Shown here in pieces: positions 53,122-63,300 of a stretch of DNA of 64,000 bases. A program made the position numbers and the translations under genes. The stretch lies in NCBI GenBank assembly GCA_964556705.1, contig CAZKXX010000005.1, forward strand, positions 1 to 64,000. The letters run 5' to 3'. The stretch is from CAZKXX01 sp964556705 (GTDB lineage Bacteria; Acidobacteriota; Terriglobia; UBA7540). The notes under the pieces were generated by a model. The model did not search any database, had not been told where the DNA came from, and worked only from the letters and a program-made list of their open reading frames with translations. Every line of letters starts with the position of its first letter. The stretch's first letter is position 1.

Positions 53122-54552
53122 ATGGAATGGGATGTCGTAAGACAGTGGTTCATCCACGGTATGAACATGTTTACCGTGGTGATCATCAGCTACTTCTTCC
53201 TCGCCAACGGCGGCTACACCATCCTGATGCTGCTGTCGCTCGGCTCGACCTGGCTTCACAACCGGCGGCTCACTTACCAGGGGCTCGATGAACTGCGCGA
53301 ATCGGTTGTGACGCCGCCCGTCACGATCATCATTCCCGCCTGGAACGAAGAGGAAGTCATCGTCGAATCGGTGCGCTCCGTCCTGCGCACCGAATACCCC
53401 AGCTTCGAAGTCGTGGTCGTGGACGACGGCTCGACGGACAAGTCGCTGGAACGTCTCATCACCGCCTTTCGCCTGGTCAGGATGGACCTCATCTACCGCC
53501 CCCGCCTGCAGACCAAGCATGTCAAGGGCATCTATATGAACCCGCGGCTGCCGAACCTGCTGGTGGTGAGCAAGGTCAACGGCGGGAAGCCCGACGCTCT
53601 GAACGCCGGCATCAACATCTGCCGCACGCCCTACTTCTGCACGCTCGACGCCGACTGCATTCTGGAGCGGGACGCGCTGCTGCGGCTGATGCGTCCCATC
53701 GTGCGCTCGCCCGTCAATACGGTCGCCAGCGGCGGCATCGTGCGCATCCTGAACGGCTGCGAGGTCCGCGACGGCCGGGTGGTGGACGTCCGCCTGCCCC
53801 CCACTGCTATCGAGCGTTTCCAGGTCGTCGAATACCTCCGCAGCTTTCTGTTCGGCCGGACCGGCTGGGACATCCTGGGCGGGACGCTGATCGTTTCCGG
53901 CGCCTTCGCCGTGTTCCACCGCGAGACGGTGGTGGAGGCGAATGGATTTCACCACGACACGGTCACCGAGGACATGGACCTGATCGTCCAAATCCATCGC
54001 TGGGCCGTCCACAATAACCGCAAGATCAAAATGAAGTTCACGTCGGACCCCGTCTGCTGGACCGAGTGTCCGACGTCCATGAGGATGCTCGGCCGACAAC
54101 GGCGGCGCTGGCAGCTCGGACTGTGCCAGACGTTGTGGAAGCACTCCGAGATGCTGTTCAACAGCCGTTACGGCGCCATCGGTATGGGGAGTTTTCCTTT
54201 CCACCTCTACGTCGAGGCGCTGGGAGCGCCGGTGGAGTTCCTCGGATACTTCATGGTCCCTCTGGCGCTGGCGTTTGGCATGGTTCCGCCGCAACTGTTC
54301 ATTCTGTTTGTGCTCCTCAGTCTGGTTTACGGAGCGTTCCTCTCGGTGGGCGCGGTCCTGCTCGAGGAACTCACCTACCGGCGTTACCCCCGCTTCACCG
54401 AATTGATGACCCTGTTGAAATACGCGATGCTGGAGAATATCGGATACCGGCAGGTCATTCTGTTCTACCGCGTTCAGGGCGTCTGGCATTTCCTGACAGG
54501 CTTCCGAAAATGGGAAAAGGTCGTCCACGTGGGAGCCACGGAGCAGGCCTAG
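53122..54552 (+). CDS. Processive GT2 family glycosyltransferase (PgaC/cellulose synthase-like)
   Basis: A 476-residue inner-membrane polysaccharide synthase. Residues 14-37 form a membrane helix. The catalytic domain has the four features of processive beta-glycosyltransferases: VVVDDGSTD, TLDADCILE (DxD), VTEDMDL (TED) and GRQRRRWQLG (Q-x-x-R-W). C-terminal membrane helices lie around residues 366-415 (FLGYFMVPLALAFGMV, FILFVLLSLVYGAFLSVGAV). Such enzymes use a nucleotide sugar and extrude the growing chain through the membrane. No PilZ domain is fused. GAGGAG precedes ATG 53122. The next gene starts three bases after the stop, and the two downstream TPR-glycosidase proteins and outer-membrane protein suggest a complete export line. 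Confidence 0.92.
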   Translation: MEWDVVRQWFIHGMNMFTVVIISYFFLANGGYTILMLLSLGSTWLHNRRLTYQGLDELRESVVTPPVTIIIPAWNEEEVIVESVRSVLRTEYPSFEVVVVDDGSTDKSLERLITAFRLVRMDLIYRPRLQTKHVKGIYMNPRLPNLLVVSKVNGGKPDALNAGINICRTPYFCTLDADCILERDALLRLMRPIVRSPVNTVASGGIVRILNGCEVRDGRVVDVRLPPTAIERFQVVEYLRSFLFGRTGWDILGGTLIVSGAFAVFHRETVVEANGFHHDTVTEDMDLIVQIHRWAVHNNRKIKMKFTSDPVCWTECPTSMRMLGRQRRRWQLGLCQTLWKHSEMLFNSRYGAIGMGSFPFHLYVEALGAPVEFLGYFMVPLALAFGMVPPQLFILFVLLSLVYGAFLSVGAVLLEELTYRRYPRFTELMTLLKYAMLENIGYRQVILFYRVQGVWHFLTGFRKWEKVVHVGATEQA

Positions 54553-54555
54553 ACC

Positions 54556-57483
54556 ATGCGGATTCTCGGCAATCGAATTGTCATCTCGCTGATTGTCATC
54601 GCCATCGCCACGACGTTGTGGGAATTCGTGGTCAAGCCGGTGAGCGGGCCGCTTTACACGGCGGCCGTGAACGAATACCGGGCGGGCAACTACGAACGTT
54701 CGCTCGAACTGCTCCAGCAGGCCTACCGGATCGATCCCAACAGCGCCGCCGTGCTGGCGCTGATGGGCTGGAATTACCTGAAACTGGGCCAGCCGGCGCA
54801 GGCTGAAGAGCCCTATTTCCGCCGCGCCCACATGCTGGCTCCCAACGAGCCGGATATCGCGCTGGGTTATGCTTACACCCAGGTCGAGCTGGGAAAAGTC
54901 GACGAAGCCTTCCGCATCCTGAACCAGCTTCGCGAACGCGGCGTCGCCGGCGCGGACGTGCACGTTGCCCAAGGCGCGCTTTATCGCCAGCTCGGCCGCA
55001 ATCGGGAGGCCGCCCGCGAGTTTCAACTGGCCCTGGCGGCGGACACTTCGAATCCGACCGCGGAACAGAACCTGCGCGAGCTTTACGCCACCACGGGCGA
55101 TTTGGAGGGGCTGCGCGGGGAGCGCCGCCCGTTCGTCCGCCCCGAGAAACTCACGCAGACCTTCCGCGCGCGCGGGGAGGCCTTCGAATACTTGAGCGGG
55201 GGCGAGTGGAAGACCGTTTATCTGGCCGGCGTCTCGCTCACGGCCGCCCTTCCCGGACGTTTCCCGGCGGAATCGCGCGTGGAAGCGGCGCTCTATCGCC
55301 AGTGGCTCACGCAGATCAGCGGCCTCGGCGCCAACACCGTCCGCGCCTCCCTGCTGCTGCCTCCGGCGTTTTACCGCGCGCTGAGGGAGCACAACCTTTC
55401 CGGCGCAAGTCCCCTCTTCCTCGTGCAGGGCGTTCCGCTGGGTGAGCCGCCGCAGGCCGACCTGCTCGACCCCGATTTCCTGCGTGCCAGCCAGAACGAG
55501 ATTCGCTTCGCGCTGGACGCGCTGCACGGCCAGGGGGACGTTCCCTGGCGGCCCGGCCGCATCGGCGGCATCTACGACGACTCGGTGGCCGAATGGACGG
55601 CGGGACTGGTGATCGGCGACACCTGGCTTCCCCACCTCGTCATCGCCAACAACCAGCGCCATCCGGAAACCGGCAGCTTTAACGGGACGTATTTCCAGGT
55701 CGCTTCGGGCAGCGCCACGGAAGTCTTCCTCGGCCGGCTGCTCGACTTCGCCGCCGAGTATGAGGAGAAGGCTTACAACTGGCAACGGCCGCTGGCCTTC
55801 CTGACCTGGCCGTCCCTCGACCCGATGCGCCATCCGACGGAGAGCACGATTCTGGAAGAGGTGGCCATCCGGCGGGCGCGCGGAGAACGCGTGCCGGTGC
55901 CTTCCGGCCCTTACGATGACGACGACAGCGTTTCCGTGGACCCCCTGCGGCTTCAGCCCAAGCCGCGCCTCGCGGCCGGCTACTTCGCCGCCTACAGCGT
56001 CTTCCCTTCTTATCCCGACTTCATGAACTATCAACCCAGCTACCAGGCCGTGCGCGACGCGCAAGGCAGCAATCCCTTTCTCGGCTACCTGCGCGACTTG
56101 AAGGCCAACCATCGCGGCCTTCCGCTGCTCGTCGCCGACTACGGAATCCCCTCGAGCCACGGCATCGGCCACCTGAGCCCCGCCGGGTTCCATGAGGGCG
56201 GACACAACGAACGGCAGCAGGGTGAATTGCTGGCGCGGCTGACGCGCAGCGTTCACGAGGCGGGCGCCGCCGGCGGCATGATCTACGAATGGCTGGACCA
56301 GTGGTTTCGCCAGTCCTGGCAATTCCGCCGTTTTGAGGTTCCCTCGGAGCGCAGTCCGCGCTGGCTGAACGCTCTGGATCCCGCCGAGCAGTTCGGTCTG
56401 GTCGCCGCAGAACCCGCCTCACGCGGCCCGCTCGCGTTGCGCGGCTTGCCGGAAGATTTTGAGGGGAAACCTCCGCTTTACTCTTCGCGCAGCAGCGGGC
56501 CGGCGCGCCCGGCGGAAGACGCCTTTGACGCGGCGCGGCACCTCAAGGCTCTCTACGTGGACGCGGATGAAGCTTTTCTGCACCTGCGGCTGGAAGTGGG
56601 ACGTCTGGACAACAACGGAGACGGCCAGCCGGACTGGAACCAGGCCCGGTACGTGATCGGCCTCTCCACGCTTCCCGGACGGGCGGGCCTGCAGACGCTG
56701 CCTTTCATCGCGCCGCTCGTGTTCCCCATGGGGATGACGTACGCCGTCCAGTTGGGCGGGCCCGAGGAGACCCGGGTTCTCGTGGCCTCCTCGTACACGC
56801 CCTTCCGCATCGACCCGATCGAGGGGATTCGCGGGCAGACGGGCATGCGCCTCGACTTGGGATGGCAGGCGGAGCTGGCAAGCGAAGGGGAGTTCGAGCC
56901 CCAAATGGCCGAGCCGAACCGGCGACGCTACGGGCGCGACGGGCGTTACTTCCCGCCCCTGCGTTACGAACGCGGACTGCTGCGTTTCGGAAGTCTCGAC
57001 CCGCAATCGCCCAACTACAATTCGCTGGCCGGCTGGAACGTCAACCTGGCGACGAACACGGTGGACGTCCGCATCCCCTGGGGGCTCCTGGGTGTCACCG
57101 ACCCTTCGAGCTTCCAAGTGATGACCGCGGTCCGCGAAGACGGCTCGGTTGAAACCGCGGAAACACCCGGATTTCTTATCACGGCGTTCTCCTATCGGCC
57201 CGCGGACGCTGCGCGCCAACGTCCGCCGATGGAACAGCACCACGCCGTCGCGGATTCGCTTCCGGCCCTCTCCGCCACCCAGACGCGCGTCGATGCGGCC
57301 TCGCTGCGATCCTACCGCTGGACGGGCTGGGACCAGCCTCAGTACAAGCTGCGGCCGAAGGAGTCCTGGGCGGCGTTGCGCAAGGCGTTCCAGGCGCTGC
57401 CCGCCGGCCCGGAGAGCGCGGCCCCGCCAGCCACGCGAACGGCCCAGGGGCGGAGCGCCGCGGCGGGGCGCGCCGGCCGCTGA
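54556..57483 (+). CDS. Membrane-anchored TPR protein with degenerate TIM-barrel glycosidase-like domain (pseudoenzyme copy)
   Basis: A 975-residue protein. A membrane helix (residues 8-25) precedes TPR repeats to about residue 190 (YTAAVNEYRAGNYERSLELL, YRQLGRNREAAREFQLAL). A TIM-barrel-like domain follows, from YLAGVSLTAALPGRFPAESR through LGANTVRASLLLPPAFYRAL, LFLVQGVPLGEPP and GMIYEWLDQWF. A C-terminal beta-sandwich-like domain begins near residue 660. In the paralogue at 57549 the candidate acid/base glutamate E357 and nucleophile E530 lie in VIGREIEPH and IGEYGM; here they are T356 (VIGDTWLPH) and D528 (VADYGI). Catalysis is therefore doubtful; a polysaccharide-binding or guiding role is more likely. 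It starts three bases after the synthase gene. Confidence 0.78.
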   Translation: MRILGNRIVISLIVIAIATTLWEFVVKPVSGPLYTAAVNEYRAGNYERSLELLQQAYRIDPNSAAVLALMGWNYLKLGQPAQAEEPYFRRAHMLAPNEPDIALGYAYTQVELGKVDEAFRILNQLRERGVAGADVHVAQGALYRQLGRNREAAREFQLALAADTSNPTAEQNLRELYATTGDLEGLRGERRPFVRPEKLTQTFRARGEAFEYLSGGEWKTVYLAGVSLTAALPGRFPAESRVEAALYRQWLTQISGLGANTVRASLLLPPAFYRALREHNLSGASPLFLVQGVPLGEPPQADLLDPDFLRASQNEIRFALDALHGQGDVPWRPGRIGGIYDDSVAEWTAGLVIGDTWLPHLVIANNQRHPETGSFNGTYFQVASGSATEVFLGRLLDFAAEYEEKAYNWQRPLAFLTWPSLDPMRHPTESTILEEVAIRRARGERVPVPSGPYDDDDSVSVDPLRLQPKPRLAAGYFAAYSVFPSYPDFMNYQPSYQAVRDAQGSNPFLGYLRDLKANHRGLPLLVADYGIPSSHGIGHLSPAGFHEGGHNERQQGELLARLTRSVHEAGAAGGMIYEWLDQWFRQSWQFRRFEVPSERSPRWLNALDPAEQFGLVAAEPASRGPLALRGLPEDFEGKPPLYSSRSSGPARPAEDAFDAARHLKALYVDADEAFLHLRLEVGRLDNNGDGQPDWNQARYVIGLSTLPGRAGLQTLPFIAPLVFPMGMTYAVQLGGPEETRVLVASSYTPFRIDPIEGIRGQTGMRLDLGWQAELASEGEFEPQMAEPNRRRYGRDGRYFPPLRYERGLLRFGSLDPQSPNYNSLAGWNVNLATNTVDVRIPWGLLGVTDPSSFQVMTAVREDGSVETAETPGFLITAFSYRPADAARQRPPMEQHHAVADSLPALSATQTRVDAASLRSYRWTGWDQPQYKLRPKESWAALRKAFQALPAGPESAAPPATRTAQGRSAAAGRAGR

Positions 57484-57548
57484 GGGGAACGGCCGAAAAG
57501 TCAGGATGGGCCCCCGCGATCTCGTCCGGGGGCAGACGAACTGGGTGA

Positions 57549-60320
57549 ATGCGGCTGTTCCGTAAACCGATCGTCGTCGTGGCGATTCTGGCCCTGACCG
57601 GCGGCTTCGTCTCCTGGTGGCGCAACTGGCGTCCGGTCAGCGGCGCTTTCTACACCGTGGCCGTGGACCAGTACCAGGCCGGCGAGTTCGAAGGGTCGCT
57701 CGAGAACCTGAGGAAGGCTTACCGGCTGAATCCGCTCGACACGGCGATCCTTCGACAGATCGGCTGGAGCCATTTGAGGCTGGGGAACTACGACGAGGCG
57801 CACCGCTACTTTCTGCGCGCCTTGCGCTTCAACCCCCGGCTTGATGAGGCGCGCCTCGGCCTGGGCTACGCACTGCTCGAAAAGCGAGAATTCGCGCGCG
57901 CCCTGGCGTTATTCGACCGGCTGCCGGAGGAGATGCGCGAGGCTTCGGACGTGCAGGGGGCGCTGGCGCGAGTCGCGCGGCTTCAAGGCCGCAACCGCGA
58001 CGCGCTCGGCATCGTGGAGAAGATGTTGCAGAAGAATTCCCAGGACGCCCTCGGCCTTCAGGAGCTCGCCTTCCTGACGGGCGCCGGAAGCCTCCAGGAG
58101 CTGGAGGCCCGTCGCAGCGGACCGGCCGAACGGCCCGACTCGCGGACGCTGCGCGCCCGGATTCGCGACGGCTTCTTTGAAGTCCCTGCGGGCGGCGGCT
58201 GGAAGAGGCTCTACATCGCCGGAGTCAACATCGGACCGGCAGTTCCCGGCCGTTTCGCCTCCGAGCCCCCCGTCGAAATGAGCGTGTACCTTGAATGGCT
58301 GAACCTGATCCGCGAAATGGGCGCCAACACGGTCCGCCTCTACACGCTCCTTCCCCCGGCCTTTTACCGCGCGCTCGACGAGCACAACGCCGTGCACGCG
58401 GCGACGCCCCTTTATCTCTTTCAGGAAGTCTGGCTCGAAGACCCGCCGCTCGACAACCTTCTCGACCCTTCCTTCACGGCGGGGTTCGAGAAAGAAATCC
58501 GGCGCGTCATTGACGCCCTGCACGGCCGGGCGGACATCGCGTTCGAGCGCGGCCACGCGGCGGGCCTCTACGAGGTGGACGTCTCCCGCTACGTCCTCGC
58601 CTGGGTGATCGGGCGGGAGATCGAGCCGCATGTAGTCATCACCACGAACCTGCGGAATCCCGGCGTCAGCAACTTCCGGGGACGCTACCTCCGGATCGAG
58701 GACGGAAACCCGACGGAAGTCTGGCTGACGCGCATGTGCGACGGCGCGGTGGCCTACGAAATCGAAGCGTACAACCAGGAGCGGCCGGTGGCGTTTGTGA
58801 ACTGGCCGCCGCTCGACCCCCTTGAGCATCCCAGCGAATCGCGGCTCGTGGATGAATTGAAGATTCGCGCCGCGCGGGGCGAAAAACTGGCGCCGCTCGG
58901 TCTGGGCGTTCAGGACGATCTCGACGTCGTTTCCGTGGACGAGGAAAAAGTCACCGCCCAGCCCCACTTCGAGGCGGGTTACTTCGGTTTCCTGCACGTG
59001 TACCCCTTCTGGCCCGACTTCATGTTCCAGGAGCCGCAGTTCCTGGAGGCGCGCGACCACCTCGGCCCCAGCGCCTACTGGGGCTACCTCCAGGCGCTCA
59101 AGCGGCACTATCGCCGCACCCCCCTGCTGATTGGCGAGTATGGGATGTCCACGAGCCTCGGCATCGCGCACTTCCATCCTCATGGCATGCATCACGGCGG
59201 AATGAGCGAGCAGCGGCAGGGCGAGATGGTCGTGCGCCTCACCAAGAACATTCGCGACGCGGGGTTTGCAGGCGGCATCCTGTTCGAGTGGATAGACGAG
59301 TGGTGGAAACACAACTGGATTGCCGACGAGTGGGAGAAGCCGTTCCACCGCAAAGCGTTCTGGCACAACGAGCTGAACCCGGAGCAGTCATTCGGATTGG
59401 CGAAGTTCCTGCCTCGGGCCCTCCTCCACTACACTCCCCTCGGGACGCCGGCTCCGGCCACCGAAGCGCAAACGCGCCCGCCCCGAATCCGCGGGGTCGA
59501 GTGGGCCCGGGACGCGGCGGCTTTTTATGTGGATGTCGTCCTCGACCTGCCGCGCGGCGCTGAGCCCGACTGGAGCCGCGACCGTTACCTGATTACGCTC
59601 AACACCTGCGACGCGCCTTGCGGGTCGGGAACGTTGCCTTACGCCAACGTGCGGGTTGAGCCGGGAGCGAATTTTCTGGTCCACGTGGCCGGCCCGGACT
59701 CGACGCGCCTGCTGGTGGCGCGGAACTACAACCCTTACCGTGCGGTGACGGTCGAAGGCGTCTCGGGCGGCGTGGAGCTGACCGTGCCGCCTAACCTCGA
59801 CCTGTCGTTCGACGCCGCGGGCGCGTTCGACGAGCTGGTGATCGAAACCAACCGCCGCCGCTACGCGCGCGACGGGCGCGTTTTCGAGCCCATCCGCTAC
59901 AGCCGCAGCCCGCTCGGCTACGGCGTGTTCGACACCATCTCCAGCGCCTACGACTCGCGCGCCCAGTGGTATTACGACTCCGCCTCGCGCCGTCTGCGCT
60001 TCCGGCTCTCCTGGGCGCTGCTGCTGACCCTCGACCCTTCCCAGGGATTCATCTACGCGGGAACCAACGGCCGCGCGGAAACCTTGGGACGCACGTCGAA
60101 CCGCATCGAATTGAGCGCGGTCGCGTACCCGGAAGGCGGAGACGCGGCACAGGTGGTCGCCGGGGAGGCTGCGGGCGGGGTGATTACCCAGGGACTGGAA
60201 GTGCCCTGGCCCCGGTGGAACGAACTGCCCCACCGGCTGAAACTGAAGCAGAGCTATCCGATCGTCGCTGAAGCGCTTGGCCGCCTGACCGGCTACGGCG
60301 CCTCGGCAGGAGGCCCGTAA
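57549..60320 (+). CDS. Membrane-anchored TPR protein with TIM-barrel glycosidase-like domain (probable active copy)
   Basis: A 923-residue paralogue of the preceding protein. Residues 6-24 form a membrane helix; TPR repeats run to about 190 (YTVAVDQYQAGEFEGSLENL, AHRYFLRALRFNPRLDEAR). The barrel contains LYIAGVNIGPAVPGRFASEP, MGANTVRLYTLLPPAFYRAL, LYLFQEVWLEDPP and GILFEWIDEWWK. Candidate catalytic residues are E357 (WVIGREIEPH) and E530 (LIGEYGMSTS), the spacing and motifs expected for a clan A glycosidase. A C-terminal beta-sandwich with PDWSRDRYLITLNTC follows. It could cleave or trim the polymer in the periplasm, as PslG or PgaB do. The stop overlaps the next start (TAATG). Confidence 0.82.
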   Translation: MRLFRKPIVVVAILALTGGFVSWWRNWRPVSGAFYTVAVDQYQAGEFEGSLENLRKAYRLNPLDTAILRQIGWSHLRLGNYDEAHRYFLRALRFNPRLDEARLGLGYALLEKREFARALALFDRLPEEMREASDVQGALARVARLQGRNRDALGIVEKMLQKNSQDALGLQELAFLTGAGSLQELEARRSGPAERPDSRTLRARIRDGFFEVPAGGGWKRLYIAGVNIGPAVPGRFASEPPVEMSVYLEWLNLIREMGANTVRLYTLLPPAFYRALDEHNAVHAATPLYLFQEVWLEDPPLDNLLDPSFTAGFEKEIRRVIDALHGRADIAFERGHAAGLYEVDVSRYVLAWVIGREIEPHVVITTNLRNPGVSNFRGRYLRIEDGNPTEVWLTRMCDGAVAYEIEAYNQERPVAFVNWPPLDPLEHPSESRLVDELKIRAARGEKLAPLGLGVQDDLDVVSVDEEKVTAQPHFEAGYFGFLHVYPFWPDFMFQEPQFLEARDHLGPSAYWGYLQALKRHYRRTPLLIGEYGMSTSLGIAHFHPHGMHHGGMSEQRQGEMVVRLTKNIRDAGFAGGILFEWIDEWWKHNWIADEWEKPFHRKAFWHNELNPEQSFGLAKFLPRALLHYTPLGTPAPATEAQTRPPRIRGVEWARDAAAFYVDVVLDLPRGAEPDWSRDRYLITLNTCDAPCGSGTLPYANVRVEPGANFLVHVAGPDSTRLLVARNYNPYRAVTVEGVSGGVELTVPPNLDLSFDAAGAFDELVIETNRRRYARDGRVFEPIRYSRSPLGYGVFDTISSAYDSRAQWYYDSASRRLRFRLSWALLLTLDPSQGFIYAGTNGRAETLGRTSNRIELSAVAYPEGGDAAQVVAGEAAGGVITQGLEVPWPRWNELPHRLKLKQSYPIVAEALGRLTGYGASAGGP

Positions 60321-63300
60321 TGACCGAGCAAGTTGGATTCCCGCGCGCCTGGCCCCGCCCCGGCGGGCTGGCGCGAGTCTTCGTCCTGACCGGGCTCCTG
60401 GTCGGGATGAGCGCCCCTGTCCCGGCCGGCGCTTTCCCGCCGCAGGCGACGACACAGGTGCGTCAGGCGGCGATTGCCAAGTCCAACCGTCGTCTGGCCG
60501 TCGAGCCCATGGACTTCGGGACGCGCGTGGAACTGGCGCGGCTGCTCGCGCAGGAGCGCGACTTTGCCGCTGCGCTCGAAAATTACGAGTTTGTTCTCCG
60601 CCATCGTCCGGAAAACCTCGCGGCGCGCATCGGCCGCGCGCAGGTGCTCGGCTGGACGGGCCGCCATCGCGAAGCTCTCGCCGAGGTGGAAAAGGTCCTC
60701 GCCGCGAACCCCAGGAACTTCGAAGCGCGGATCGTCAAGGCCTACAACCTGCTCTGGCTGGGTGAACTGAGTCAGGCGAAATCCCTCTTTGAGCAGTTGG
60801 CCCGCGAGAACCCACGCCATTCCGACGCGCGCGAAGGGCTGATCGAAGTCGAAAAAGCCGAACGCGCCGCCGCCGATGCGCCGCCGCCGGCTCCCGCCCG
60901 CACACCGGCTCTGGAAGCCGCCGAGCGCGCCGAAGCGGAAGGGAATTACGCGGAGGCGGTCCGCCAGTACCGCCAGCACCTCGCCCAGTCTCCGCGCGAC
61001 TCCGACGCCGAATTCCGCCTGGCGCGCGTCCTGGGCTGGAACCGCGATTACGCGGAGTCGGAAAAGGTGCTCCGCGACTACGCTCAGCGCTTTCCCTCTA
61101 ACCCCGAGGCGTTCTTCCAGCTCGCCCGCGTGCTGAGCTGGCAGGAGAAATATCCCGAGGCCGTGGACTATTACCGCAAAGGCCTGGCCTTGCGTCCCGA
61201 AGCCGACGCGCAGCGCGTGGAGTTGGCGCGCGTGCTGGCCTACACGGGCGAGCACGCCCGCGCCCTCGATGAATATCGAGTCGCCCTCCAGATGCGCCCT
61301 GACAATCGCGAGGCGCAGGTGGGTGTCGTGGAAGCGCTGATCCAAACCGGGGAAATCGGCACGGCCCGGCGGGAAATAAACCGGCTGAGCCAGCAGTATC
61401 CGGGCGACCGGCAAATCGAGGCGCTCAAGCAGGACTTGGAATCGGCCACGCTGCGCCGGGCCCGCGACCAGGCCACCGGCCCCGAGGCCGAGGCCCGCCT
61501 GCGCGCGCTCGTAAACGAAAATCCCGAAAGCGTCGAGGCGCGCATGGCGCTGGCCGAAGTGCTGCTGGCGCGCAACGACTTTCCCGGCGCGCTCCAGGAG
61601 TTCCGCGCCGTCCGCCAGCTTCGTCCTGACGATGAGGCGTTGCAACTGCAACTGGCACGCGTGCTGAGCTGGAACCAGCAGTTCGCCGAGTCCGTCAAGC
61701 TCTATCAGGAGTATCTCGTCCGGAACCCGCAGGATCTGCCGGTGCGCCAGGAAATGGCCCGCGTGATGAGCTGGTGGCGCGACTACAACGCCTCCGTCGC
61801 CGAATACCGGCGCATCCTGGCCGAGAACCCCGACGACACACAGACGCGACTGGAAATGGCGCGCGTGCTCTCCTGGTCGCGCGAATACGGCCCCGCGTTG
61901 GAGGAGTTTGAGGACCTGATTCGCCGCGACCCGAAGAATTTTGACGCCTGGCTCGGCAAAGGGCGCGTCCACACTTACCGCCAGCAGTGGAAGGACGCGC
62001 GGCGGGCACTGGATACGGCGCTCGAAATCAAGCCCGGAGACCGTGAAGCGACGACCGCACGGGCCCAGGTGGAACTCTGGTCGGGCAATCCCGACGGCGC
62101 GCAGAAGATGTTGTCCGAACTCCATGCGGCTGACCCCTCGGATACGACCGTCCTGCTCTCGATGGCCTCCGCCGAGAATTCCCTGGGCCGGCCCGACCGC
62201 GCCCTCAATTTGCTCGAAGAAGCCGAACGTATCGAGCCGCGCAACACCGACGTCCGCGCCCTGCGCGAGGCTATCCAGCGTGGCATGCGCCCCGAACTTC
62301 GCTTCGGCTGGAGCTACGTCCGCGACACCGAAGGGCTCAACATCTGGCGCTACCAGCTTCTGGATTTCCGCTTCAATCTCCACCCGCGGCTGCGAAACTT
62401 CATTACCGTGGACGTGTTGCCCTCGTCGGCGCTGGCCGAAATTTTCGGCTATCGAGTGTTTCAGAACGGCGAGTCCTTTTTCTCCCCGCGCGTACCCGTG
62501 GAGCCCTTTGTTCCCGCCCCGACCGCGCTGGGGTTTGACGACTTCCCGCCGGATGTGCTGGTCTCCGGCGGTGACCGCATCGCCCAGAACGCGCTCCAGT
62601 TTCAGTTCGGCGGGACGGCGCAAATCTCCTCGGCGTTCTCGCTTACGGCGAGCGGGGGCTTGATCCAATTGCGCCACGGTGCTCGCGATTTCAGTGGATT
62701 GCCTGCCACACACGAGCGGGCCATCTGGTCCGTCTCGCCGACGTTCAAGCTTGGCCGGCATGTGCAAATCAACCTGGGCACTGCGCGGCGGTATTTCCCT
62801 TACACCCCGAAGTCGGTGGCGCAGACCATGCACGCCGACGAATACACGGGCGACCTCATCCTGAGCCCCGATTCGCGCACGCGCATCGCCTTCGGTTATT
62901 ACCACCGCGCCCTTTCGCCGGAATTCCTCCTGCCCGACATCCCGTTGCCCGACGGCGGCACTTTTGCCGGCCGCGTCTTCCGGAGAAAAGGCAACGGCGG
63001 CACCCTCTCCGCCACCCGTATTCTCTGGCGCGGCGAGAAGGCGGAGTTCGAAGCGGGTTACGACGCCATGCTCTTTGGCTATACGAGCCCGGAGGGACTG
63101 CCCTCGCCGGAGTTCTTCCTGAACACCGGCTTCTTCACGCCCAGCTTCTACCAGCGCCACGCGGGGCTGGCGCGCGTCACCTTGAAGCCTTCGCGTTACA
63201 TCGTCTGGGACCTTCACGGGACGGCGGGCCCGCAGCAGATCCGGCAGCGGTCCGATTTCAGCTTCAGCTCGACGGCGGGCTCGCGGCTGGATTTCGTCTT

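Noticed and set aside
53008..56322. Antisense frame of about 1104 codons across the GT2 and first TPR-glycosidase genes
   Set aside because: Crosses two well-supported genes in the opposite direction with no domain of its own.
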